From Capitulum mitella (lineage: Eukaryota; Arthropoda; Thecostraca; Pollicipedomorpha; Pollicipedidae), in contig CP099848.1 of the NCBI GenBank assembly GCA_030062745.1, positions 13,491,568-13,555,567 on the forward strand: a DNA stretch of 64,000 nucleotides. The letters are read 5' to 3'. Positions 1 through 9,904 of the stretch are shown here, one piece after another; within the stretch, counting starts at the first letter, position 1; each line of letters begins with the position of its first letter. Below the pieces are notes generated by a model, which was not told where the DNA came from, did no database searches, and was given only the letters and a program-made list of their open reading frames with translations. The position numbers and the translations under genes were made by a program.

Positions 1-1984
1 GTCACAGTTTCGCCAAGACTGACCCGACAGCCCATGAGTAAATTTTACAGTCTGGATCCTGTTGTTTCGATGATATGAAATTTGCCAGAGACATTAAAAG
101 ATTTCTACAAGAAAAACAGCAGTTAAGCCTCAGGGAAGGTATTTTACTGTTATGAAGCCGTACAGTCTTCAAAGCCAGCTTCCCGGTTTCAAGTGAGCGT
201 CGGGCGTGATGTTGGCTTTGTTACAAGAGCATGATGCACTGGACTACGGACACTGAAAGATCAAGACCTTGTGTTAAGTGGTGCCAAATTCCTATCTGTG
301 TAGCCTAATTTACACCAAATGCTGATTTGTCCTCGGATTTCAGCCACTTTGTTTTGCCATTTCCGAATATTTAGATTGATATATTTTCTGGCTCGAAAAC
401 GAAATATCTGCAATTTCCCACAGCAAGGGGGGGCAGCGTAGGACATACTGACCCCGGATTTTTCCAACAAAAAGGCTTCCATGCGCCCAATGCCTCTCCC
501 CTCCTTTCACTGGATTCGTCCTTCACTACACGATATTAAATTATTGTTCCTAACAACACAAAAGTAGGTGAAATCGGATTTCCTTCAACAAGGCCATTTA
601 CAAACCAAGACGGGCAGGCAGTTATAGCTACTGCCGATCTTAAAGGTAATATCTCATCTCATCTTAACACGCATCTGAGCTGAGATAGCCAAGTTGTTAC
701 ACTTCCGAAGGTTCAAAACACGTTCCGCTCTCCTGTGTTTCCTATTCCGCCATGTCCTATTTACAGCTGTTGTGTGACGTCATGAATGGGCGCAAGTAAA
801 TGAACGATCGTGCTCATTGACTTGCGCAAGCCCGTGTTGCGTAATGCCAGCTGGTGACCTCGAAAACCGGCTTTTAGTCAATTATATTTTCTGAAATTTC
901 TACACATGTAAAAAAGGAAATTAGTACTGAAATGGGACCAGGGACATTTTTGAGACCAAGGAAGTCCATTTATCAAAAGTCGACCAGGTTGGATCATTCC
1001 AGTCCAGTTTTTTCCGAAAAGATACGGCACGTGGCTATATCAGGTGCCAGTGGTACAAGTTTGTCGTCTATCCAATGATGTAACAATGTTTAAGATTGCG
1101 ATCTTATCAGTTTAGGATGTAGCCAACGAATCCTACATTTGACAAAGCCGAACAACATAGATGAGGCTTGTAACTGACGACCTTGGCCTTTACTTCTGTT
1201 CCTTAGCTTATCTTGGCATCTATGGACAGTGCGATTGCAGCATGTTAACGTAAGAATTACTGATTTCTTAAACGATGCCTATTTTTAGTGTGGATTCATC
1301 CGGCCTATAAACAAGACTGTGCGGCCTGCAGCCACGCACGTTGCCAGGATTTTCCTCAGGGGGGGGGGACAAATGTCAAATTTTGTCATATGCCACAGGC
1401 ATATGACGAAATTTACAAGAAAGGCAGCAATTTTAGGCAATTTATCTCATATATAAGGCACAGGAGAACATACAATGTTCGTTTTTGCAACATATATATG
1501 ATCACTATTACGTATTCATGCGAAATCACCGTGTATCTAGTGTAGACCGCTTGGCTCAGGGGGGGCATGGCCCCCATGGCCCCCTAAGCTACGTCCCTGC
1601 CCAGAACCACATATCACGAGGACAAATTCAGTGAGAACCCGATCCTGTTTCCTCATCACATGTCTTATTCAAGTCATGTCTAAGTTTTACTAATATAAAC
1701 AGAACACATACTATAACAGTCAATGAATGAAAGCTAGCAGTTTCTATTCATTTGCCAGCATCATTAAGTGTATCAGGAATATGATTCTGTAACCGAACAA
1801 TTGGATTAATAAAGACAATGTCGCCACTGGCTGAGCTGTAATACACACGACTTCATTGCGATTTCTAAATGCAGCTCTCCCGGTCAGCTTGTCTCATTTT
1901 GAAATGTCTTCCCTCACATTCTACTACAGCCACGACGTACGCATCAAATACGAGAGGAAATCGTTCCTAATCTGGCTCATCTAG
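1..1984. other. Non-coding, no gene seen
   Basis: Only short ORFs without domain signals or coding bias. A GC-poor stretch with poly-G tracts near 1361 and 1559. Part of it (about 1333-1598) may be a small mobile element, listed separately. Confidence 0.6.
1333..1598. mobile_element. Possible hAT-like MITE, degenerate
   Basis: The left edge contains GTTGCCAGGATTTTC, like one end of the 168 bp MITE at 48313-48480. The right edge reads CCCCCTAAGCTACGTCCCTG, whose complement starts CAGGGACGTAGC, like the other end (CACTGGCGCAGCC). Poly-G tracts sit just inside both ends. No clear target duplication was found, so this is tentative. Confidence 0.3.
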
Positions 1985-2440
1985 CATGATACAACCGCAG
2001 GGAAGCCCGAGTCGAGACACGCAAAGTCGAAAGTCGGAAGACTCCATACTGCGAAAGTAAACCTAAGTAAGATACATCAGACGTTTTAAGTACAATAGAA
2101 CACTTTGGCATGATGTTGCAGTTGATCGAGAAAGTGGCCTCAACCGCCTTTGGCGACCTTGGAGTCAACAACCCGATTCTCACTCCTCAGCGGTGCTGGC
2201 CCTTCTGAGCTGGGGTAACCAGTCTAAAATCGCACCTGTAACTCATTTCGTAGTGTCTGTCACTGCCTCCCGCCTTGGTACGGTGGGTTCGAGTCGCCTT
2301 GTCACTCGTCACCGTAGGTCACTTGGTAACTGACCTATACAGGGAGGCAGAAGCTACTGCGCGATCGTCCCAATGGTGCCGAAATGTTACATTTACGTCT
2401 GAAAGTTATGCCTTTAACCCAATAAGTCCGAAAGCTTTTC
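1985..2440 (+). repeat. Dispersed SINE-like repeat, copy A
   Basis: Colinear, diverged copy of 15940-16335. A shared segment reads GTAACTCATTT(C/A)GTAG, and 40-50 bases later comes a tRNA B-box-like GGTTCGAGTC (2286-2295). That arrangement suggests a tRNA-derived head, but no poly-A tail or target duplication was identified. Confidence 0.45.
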
Positions 2441-4885
2441 CGTGGGATTTCATGTCCCTTTAAGTTTTTCATCAGGGCATGTCAGTGGCATGCTGTACAG
2501 TTTTCATCAAAATCGCACTACCGAAATAGTAGTTTCTGGTTTGGTGACTATAGTTACCATTCCACGCCTACGTAATCAGGAAAAGTGGTGGTGAAATTAA
2601 TATATCATTGCGTCGTCTAAACCCCATGGAATATTCCAATGTGTTTTTGTGCAAGAACGTTTAGGGAAATAGGAAACCTTGGGGTGCCAAAAATATCCCG
2701 ATGACTATTTATTTCTTGCGAAGAACAAGGTATTTAGGGGCAATATTTGGTCCTATGTCCAAGGCAGGTCGACGAGCAAATCACACTGAGTTGATTTTGT
2801 CTCAGACCTCATGGTGTTTTTCATTGCCATAGTCTCATTTTAAGATATGCTTTAGAATTTGTCATTAAAATACAAATGCTGTGCCATAAAATATGCAGTG
2901 AGACGGCGGAAAGGACGTGCAGTACACCGCCCACGTTTATCACATTGGAACGTTTTGAGCATCATGTTCAACGCACAAGTTTGTGCGCTGCCTAGTTTCC
3001 CAATCCGGAGATAATAAGAAACTGGAAAATTAACCCGCCCCCGACTGGGAGCGGTTGTTGAGAGCCCTCCCTTAGGTTTTTCTGTGATTGCGAGAGAACA
3101 AACAAACACAGAGCCACGAAACTTTGTGTACGTTTTGTTTCATCATTTTTACATCTTGTGTCAAAATTTTGATCTCAGGTCAGGTCAGGTGCCTGGCCTA
3201 GGTCAGGCCAAACCGACCTATGTCTAAAAAAGTTTAGCGCCCTCTAACTTTTTCGCAAAACAAGATATCTCAATAACACTTTCAGGGATTAGTGATCTTG
3301 ATAGATGCCACAAATCTCGTATCTCAGATAACACGTTGTCGTTTTTTCGGAAACTGACGGAATATTTCATAACATTTTTAGTGTGGAGTAAAGCAAACAT
3401 CCAGTTACCGTCATTGGGCAAAGTATCAATGACTTCCAGCAACTGACCTGAGGTCAGGTCACAAATAACTGTAGTGAGCCAAAATGTACCATCGTCAAAA
3501 TCGGCGATAAATTACTCAGAATGGGTAGAAATTGGCCGAACTGGCTTGCACAGACGTAAGTAATACCAGGAACCTCAAAAAGTTTGAAAAAAATGCAAAT
3601 TTTGGAAATAAACAGGCTCTCGCGAATAAAGTTCCGCCAATTTTGTATATTGGAAACTAATGAATTTTTCCAAAATTTAAGCGTGGAAAACGATCACAAG
3701 AACCAGTAAGATCAATAAAATTTACAAGGATGGGCTTTTTTCGCAAAAATGAAGGAACGCTAAAATTAGTTCCCGTCAATTTGTTACTGCATACGGCTGC
3801 GGCGCACGCCCACAGCCAACGGAAGAACTGCCGTGTCTTTAACTCGACGTTTCGGCATATATATATTTAACAAATGTGAGAAATAAGATTTGTGTCGGCA
3901 TTTGCGGACCTTTACTTGTGCGCTGGTTCCTTTATTTATGCGTTATTAGTCACAGCCCTTGACATTCAGACCATTTCTCGGTATCATGCAGTCGGATATG
4001 AGAAAACATATATAGGGCGTGAATTGCTTACATATTATCTAAAACTAAAAATGAGACCAGTTTCGAGCTCTACTCGTCACAAACTTTTTAACGGTATACT
4101 TATTTTTATTGTGCGACCAACCGTTCGCGAGTTAGAGGGGGCTGCCAACACCCCCCCCCCCTCCCCTCCCAGTCGGGTGTGATCGTAACAGACTGACGGT
4201 CGTGCACGGGTTAAATATTAATTAAAAATGAAACTTGTTTTTCATTGCAGTTCCAGGCATCGAATGGTATGGACCCCAGATGGGTGTCAGTTGGGACTTA
4301 CATAGCATTTCCAAGCGGGATGTTCACCGGTCTGAGATTCGGCTCCTATGTCGGTGACCATATGAATTTCATACGTGAGTTCCGTATCCCCGTTAGGGAG
4401 AGTGATATTGGTGCCCATATGAGGGCTAGATATCGTGCTGTTTTGTACTCGGGCGTTGTGAAGTGGCTACAAAGTATTTGTTGTGGACGGGTTTACTGTA
4501 TGTAGAGCTGGACTTGACGGATGACAGTATGCACGGTGCCTCTTTATCCGTGTCTTGGGCTGATGGTTTGCGTCATCGAATTATAACCTGTGCGCAAGAG
4601 AAGCATTGATTTTGAACATGTTTAGGTCTGGGTAATTACTTATATTGCCAAACAGTATGACGGTCTAGCCACACTCCTGGAATGAGGAAAACAAATACAT
4701 TGTCGTGGTGGAGCATCATATGCAAGGGCTGCGCGTCCAGATTCAAGTAATGTACTTCCGAGTTAACTAAGATAGTGGTGACGCTGTCTTTTTTTCAATA
4801 ACCTACATATGAGTGTCTTACATTACCTACTCCTTGCTGAACACTATCTTGTCGCTTGCCCTTTTGAAACAAAAGTACTGAATAA
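2441..4885. other. Non-coding, no gene seen
   Basis: AT-rich sequence with short spurious ORFs. It contains a cluster of AGGTCA half-sites at 3176-3225 and poly-C at 4151-4168. No coding signal was recognised. Confidence 0.6.
3176..3225. promoter_or_regulatory. Cluster of AGGTCA half-sites
   Basis: Overlapping and nearby copies of AGGTCA and its complement (CAGGTCAGGTCAGGTGCC, then CTAGGTCAGGCC, then GACCT). AGGTCA is the nuclear-receptor half-site. Whether the cluster functions is unknown, and similar clusters sit in tandem repeats at 17035-17480. Confidence 0.25.
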
Positions 4886-4889
4886 ATTC

Positions 4890-5310
4890 CGTACAAGCGA
4901 CAAATGTTCTGTCGGAAACACGAGCATCGGCGGCTCTCCTCACGATCGGCAGCATCACATTTCGTCTGGCTGGAATTGCATGACATCCATGAGGTTGTTA
5001 TGCACGTTCAGATCATTCCGCGCCCGTATCAGGGTTTTCATACAACCTACGTGCCAACGAAGTCTGCGAAGGCTCCCTGTCCGTTCCCTAGGCATCGGTC
5101 ACTGGTGCTTTATATTGGCTCTTAAAGCTAGCAGTCATAAGTGATGCTGATTTAATTACGTTGTCTGCCAACTTGCTATTTCAAAGAGAGAGAGAGAGAG
5201 AGAACCTTGTGTTCAGCACTGTCTCTTAATGTCAGTAGCGTCGCATTTGAAGCCAGCAATCCCCGATGCAAATGATCCTAGTTAGCGGTGACGTAACTGC
5301 TTCCGCTACG
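4890..5310 (+). repeat. Direct duplicate of 17490-19015 (empty site)
   Basis: Matches 17490-17644 and then 18855-19015. The intervening 1.2 kb there is a TTAA-flanked MITE. The uninterrupted site here is the TTAA at 5122-5125 (GGCTCTTAAAGC), so this is a paralogous empty site. An (AG)n run at 5185-5202 interrupts the match. Confidence 0.7.
5185..5202. repeat. (AG)n microsatellite
   Basis: About nine AG dinucleotide units. Confidence 0.9.
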
Positions 5311-5663
5311 ACTCACCGACATGATAGCGGACTATTGCACTCATTGATTTCAAGCCGGCCAGAATATCGTCCGTAGCAGACCCTAGCTGCAGCCGACCCA
5401 CTCTCATGCGGTGCGACTGTGACGGGTTGACTATAAATAGGACCTGGTAACCACGTCACCCATTTAGACACGCTAAACGAAAGCCCTTGTGAATTCCCGC
5501 CTCTCAAGCATGTTAGTCATACCTCCATACTATAGCTGGGTGTCATCTTGCGCAACGCCGGCCGACCGCGGACGTCTGCGCTTTGTGACGTGTGACAGTG
5601 TGACTCACGACCTGCCAGACGCCGCCTGAAGTTCCCCTCTGATTGTGGTTAAGCTCCGCCGCC

Positions 5664-5699
5664 TATAAAAGCGGCCGCCGGTGCAGTCACCGCATCAGT
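5664..5699 (+). promoter_or_regulatory. TATA + initiator core promoter of protease 1
   Basis: TATAAAA at 5664-5670 is followed by TCAGT at 5695-5699, a textbook arthropod initiator. The predicted +1 A is 5697, 33 bp from the first T of the TATA box. The arrangement is conserved base for base in the second copy. It predicts a 62-nt 5'UTR before the ATG at 5759. Confidence 0.85.
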
Positions 5700-5758
5700 G
5701 GCTACCAGAGACGAGCAGAAGTCACCGCTCCCCATATAGTATCTGCTGCCTGACGACC

Positions 5759-6802
5759 ATGCTGGTTCCGCTCGTGCTCTGCTCGGTGGTGGCAGCCGTC
5801 GCCGGCTCGCCGTTCATCATCTTCCCCGGACAGACCAAGTGCGTGGCTCCGAGCGGGCGGCAGGGCGTCTGCCTGCTGCCCTCTGACTGTCCGCCGGCCC
5901 GCGGCCCGCCAGCAACCAAGCCGTGCGGCCACCACCGGCGCCGGCTCAAGTTCTGTTGCGAGCCGGCGTTGGCAGAGCCGCTCCGCCAGTCGGAGCCGCT
6001 GCCGTCAGACTGCGGTCGCGGCGGCCCCTCCGACGTCGGCACCAACGGCGTGCCAAACATCTCCAACGGCCGGCCGGCCGAGCAGCGCAGCTGGCCGTGG
6101 GCGGCCGTGGTGGGCCGACGTGAGGCCAACGGCCGAGTACTCTGGGACTGCGCCGGCTCTCTGCTGGGCCCGCGCCACGTGCTGACGGCGGCGCACTGCG
6201 CAGCTGGCGCCGTCGGCCAGCTGGCGGTCAGACTCGGCGAGCACGACCTGTCCACCGCGGCCGACGGCGAGCACCAGGACCGGGGCGTGCGCCGCGTCGC
6301 ACGCCACCCCAACTTCCGGCGCAGCAGCAACGACCTGGCCGTGCTGGAGCTGGACCGGCCCGTGCAGCTGGGGTCGGCCGTGCACCCTGTCTGCCTGCCC
6401 AAGCCAGAGACGAACCTGGTCGGCCGAGCCGGCTGGGTGGTCGGCTGGGGAAAGCTGGGCTTCGGGAGCGCCACGGCCAGCGTGCTGCAGGAGGCGCTGA
6501 TCGGTGTTGTTGCCACCGACCAGTGCGAGCGCGAGTACCAGCGCACGCCGCAGTACAGCTTCCTGTTTCCGAACGGATTCGGTGGCGGCGTGCTGTGCGC
6601 CTCGGACCCACGGAAAGGCGGCCGAGACGCCTGCGACGGCGACTCGGGCGGTCCGCTGATGGTGCAGCGTCCCGACGGCCGGTACCAGCTAGCCGGCGTA
6701 GTGTTGGGCGGCTTCGGCTGTGGCAGCGACGACTTCGCTGGCCTGTACACTAATGTTGCCAACTACATCGACTGGATCCGAGGCGAGGTCTTCCGCTCGT
6801 GA
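5759..6802 (+). CDS. Clip-domain serine protease, copy 1
   Basis: 347-residue secreted trypsin-like zymogen in one uninterrupted exon. Residues 1-16 are a signal peptide. Residues 28-67 form a clip domain with six cysteines (28, 38, 44, 56, 66, 67). A linker holds Cys85, which should pair with Cys212. The S1 catalytic domain starts at about Ile101. The triad is His146 (TAAHC), Asp192 (NDLAVLEL) and Ser296 (GDSGGPL). Asp290, six residues before the serine, predicts Arg/Lys specificity. Disulfides expected: 131-147, 256-280, 292-321. Clip proteases act in arthropod haemolymph cascades (clotting, prophenoloxidase, Toll); which one is unknown. Oddities: the activation junction is PN/ISNG with Asn before Ile instead of Arg/Lys before IVGG; CAGS replaces CGGS; LGG (316-318) replaces the usual SWG; the 256-280 loop is long. 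The start is the ATG after the TATA/Inr, preferred over in-frame upstream GTG because only it gives a signal peptide. Confidence 0.93.
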   Translation: MLVPLVLCSVVAAVAGSPFIIFPGQTKCVAPSGRQGVCLLPSDCPPARGPPATKPCGHHRRRLKFCCEPALAEPLRQSEPLPSDCGRGGPSDVGTNGVPNISNGRPAEQRSWPWAAVVGRREANGRVLWDCAGSLLGPRHVLTAAHCAAGAVGQLAVRLGEHDLSTAADGEHQDRGVRRVARHPNFRRSSNDLAVLELDRPVQLGSAVHPVCLPKPETNLVGRAGWVVGWGKLGFGSATASVLQEALIGVVATDQCEREYQRTPQYSFLFPNGFGGGVLCASDPRKGGRDACDGDSGGPLMVQRPDGRYQLAGVVLGGFGCGSDDFAGLYTNVANYIDWIRGEVFRS

Positions 6803-7259
6803 CCAGCGGCTGATCTGTAGGGCACTAGAGATGGCCTGCGTGTGACCCGGCCGACCCCCGAGTAAGCCCGGTTGGCTTCTGTTGACCTTCCAAAAACACC
6901 GGCCGCCGGGCTGCTGAGTTCAGCCGACCTGCTGTTGAAGTCACCTAACCTTCTATTTATTTGGGGTTAACCGCTGTTTAAATGACCCGACCCAAGGATT
7001 GTGTCTAGCCGAAAGTGTTCGTCTTGACATTTCAACCTTCAGAAGATCATCTAGCTTGGCAGACCTACAAAGCATCATGGCAACGGCCTACAAACATTTT
7101 TGTTATGATGCCATTGATCTCGCGCTTTCATCTTGAATTACTGTTTCCTTTGTTATTTATTTTACATCATTATTATGTTATATTGTGCATGAACGGTGTA
7201 GATGTTGTGCGGTACACACACATTGTTCTGAGTGATGCAGTTTGTTGCGTCTTATGATG

Positions 7260-7265
7260 AATAAA
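7260..7265 (+). terminator. Polyadenylation signal of protease 1
   Basis: AATAAA in GATGAATAAATG, 458 nt after the stop codon. The aligned 3'UTR of copy 2 ends with the same GATGAATAAAT context. Confidence 0.75.
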
Positions 7266-7270
7266 TGTCA

Positions 7271-7801
7271 ACCTGAATAAGAACCGTGCTAATATTCGCA
7301 GCTCATCAAGGCGTTAGTCAGAGACGGCAGCACCTAATGAAACGAAAACGCCCCGCGATGTGTGCATCATCACGACCTTTTTCATTAGACCTTCGATAGC
7401 AGAGCAAAAAAACAAACCTTGGTCAAATCGGGCTGATTAACCCGACATTGGCTGGGTTATTCAGAACTACGCCAGTCGCTGAGGGAACTATTTTTTGCCT
7501 CCTCTCCCGTCTACATTCGTAACTAATGGACCGACTGAAGCGTACCAAATTGCAAACGATAACCGTCGACGGGAGCTTTCAGAAAAAGTATGGTTTTCGG
7601 TACTACAAGACACGGGCGACGTCACAGGCCAGGTCATATTGTAAAAAAGCAATGTTTCCATTCTTCAAACCCCCATGCATGTTCCAAGAGTAGGAAACGT
7701 AAGTTGCTTGGTAAAATTGCTCTAAAACCTTACAAAGGTGTTGCCGAACATAGTCAGGAAAGGACAAGACATTAAGATGACAGGTCACGGTCAGGGCTGG
7801 A
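7271..7801. other. Non-coding, no gene seen
   Basis: No coding signal, only short ORFs. Confidence 0.6.
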
Positions 7802-9018
7802 TTAACCCTATTCCCGGAGGGCTAGACGGTATGGTCGATTCCCGGCAGGGGGGGGGGGGCGGATTCGGTAAGATCTGAGATCTCGAGAACTAAGCATCCG
7901 ATTTCATCGCAACAAACGGCAATCGATCTGCCATAACGTTAGCTAAATTTTTTCAAAAGAAATTTTCAAGATTTTGAGAGGTGTGGATCCAGGGACGCAA
8001 AAATGTCAAAATCAAGGGTATTTTTGGATTTGTTATAACTCCGTTGTTCTTGGAGCGATCTCGATAAAACTGGCATGAATCAAGAGATAATGGATAGGAC
8101 TTTTACCATTGGTACACACATCTGATATTTTGAGAAAATTCAGGGACGTTCACAAGGTTTCAAAAATAGGAGGATTATTTTTCCAAAAACTGAATGAACA
8201 AAAAAGGCAAAAACACTTTTTTGGCTTCTGCTAGTCATTTTATGCTAAAGAAGTGCAAATTGCATTACAGTGTTTGCATAATGCTAGCATAGGCGGTGCC
8301 AGGGACATGAAAAAGGGGGAGCTGTCATGGTCATACGTTCTTCAGATCAACTTGTGATCTTTGACCTTAAATGACCTCCAGTTACCTTGGAGTCACCTGG
8401 AATGATCTCGTGTGCATTTAATATTATCTGTAAACGTTTTCAATCATTTGAATTTTACTTTATTTTAAAAATTTCATCTTAAGGTTATCGCGATATAGGG
8501 TACGCGCACTGACATTTTAGGACATAGCTCCGTGACCCGACCTGATACCAAGCTGAAACTTATTACGCAAGTAGAGGACACCTTTCTACGTCATGTATAT
8601 TCTGGGTTTGGCATTTGAAAAAGAGCGCCGAAATTATTACTATAAAACCAAATTTTGGCTTTTGGCCTTGACCTGACCCTGTAAAGTGACCTCAAATGAA
8701 CAAAATCACATCTACACATTGCCCAACTATTTAGCTATACATCCATATAAAGTTTTAAGTTGTATCTTAAAAACGCTGTTTTTGGCAGATATTTTCCTTT
8801 TACCCTCAACACGGCCAAAAATGGTCTGAGGCGTCTCCCAAAAACGTTGCCTGGTTCCTCTCCTGAGCAAAATAGAATTTTGAAATTTTGTTACGGTACG
8901 TAGAAAGAATAGCTAAGAAAAGCCATCAAGTTTCGTGAATCTGCGTGAAAAGCCTTGAATTGGTCTGCAAAAACCCGAGGGCGGGGCGGATTCAGCCCCC
9001 TGCCGGGAATAGGGTTAA
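7802..9018 (+). mobile_element. piggyBac-like MITE, copy 1 (full length)
   Basis: Starts TTAA-CCCTATTCCCGG (7802) and ends CCGGGAATAGGG-TTAA (9018). The tetranucleotide TTAA target and CCC-starting inverted termini are hallmarks of piggyBac-type transposons. There is no transposase ORF, so it is non-autonomous. A poly-G run follows the left end. The interior is shared with four other copies here and holds repeated TGACCT motifs, including TGATCTTTGACCT (8355-8367). Confidence 0.85.
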
Positions 9019-9904
9019 AGGTTAAGACCGAAAAACTTTGTTAAAAATTTTTGTGCCATGAAATTGTGATACGTATCAGTAAGAGGGTGAAATGAACTCC
9101 GTAATGAGAATCAGCGCCTCTAATTATCCCATCAACCATATAAATTGGGCCACTCATGAAAAAAAAAATCATGACGTAGTGGAAAGTCAAATAATCTTGA
9201 CCTGAGCCGCGTTTTAAGGGGAAATGGCGATATTTATCTGATTTTGGTTGGCCCATTCATATTTTGTTGGTTGCATCATCTTTACAATCAAATTTCCAGC
9301 GCGGGTCAAGGGTTGAGCCGTACTTAAACATGCAAGTCGCAACCAAAAACACCTCACATTTGGAGTTTTCGAATGTGTCTCAGGCCGAGGTACCAGGTAA
9401 TTGACTCAGACGACGCGATTGATATTTGCCTATCATGTAACTGATTTCCAAGCATAGGTGAACCGCACAACAGCCAACAAAAACACTTCACATAAACTTC
9501 ACGTGTCCATGCGGATAGACAACCATGATCGTGTTGATGTCAACACAGATTCGGAGTTCTGTTGTCTTATTTTTGCACAAAAGCGATCGCGTTGTACAGA
9601 GAACTAAAAACGATTGTGGCATGTGAATTTACAAAATGCCTTGCCCCCGGGCTCGTACTGGATGATGCCTCCGGAACGTCTAGACTGTTTCATTCACCCG
9701 GTGATAAGGACGATATTTTCATTCCCGGTCTGGATGTGAACAGAATTAATGCTCTATTTCCCCGACTGTTATTGCTAGACTGACTGCAGTAAATGGGCGT
9801 TATTGGTCTAAACCAAAACGTTCAGACCATGCTGAATGTTTTGGTGTGACATCGGCAACATCGCACACCACGTAGATGCTCGCCCCTAGGCGGCACGAGA
9901 ATTT
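9019..9904. other. Non-coding, no gene seen
   Basis: Short ORFs only. A 73-codon ORF at 9562-9783 shows no recognisable motif. Confidence 0.6.

Larger units (their letters stand above)
5517..7270 (+). repeat. Inverted-duplication arm, block 1 left
   Basis: Inverted copy of 29605-31372. It includes about 145 bp upstream of the TATA box, the whole protease gene, and the 3'UTR to the AATAAA. Similarity is very high over the gene and weaker in the 3'UTR beyond about 7085. Outside these limits the two arms no longer align by eye. Confidence 0.85.

Noticed and set aside
2275..2300. tRNA gene at the GGTTCGAGTC motif
   Set aside because: Only a B-box-like motif and a weak A-box-like segment. No cloverleaf could be folded by eye, and the sequence belongs to a dispersed repeat.
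5681..5758. Upstream in-frame extension of the protease from a GTG
   Set aside because: It begins upstream of the predicted transcription start (5697), is not an ATG, and would bury the signal peptide.
5722..6762. 346-codon minus-strand ORF opposite protease 1 (and 343-codon ORF opposite protease 2 at 30136-31167)
   Set aside because: Antisense shadow of a very GC-rich coding frame. Compositionally biased S/P/R-rich translation with no start context or domain.
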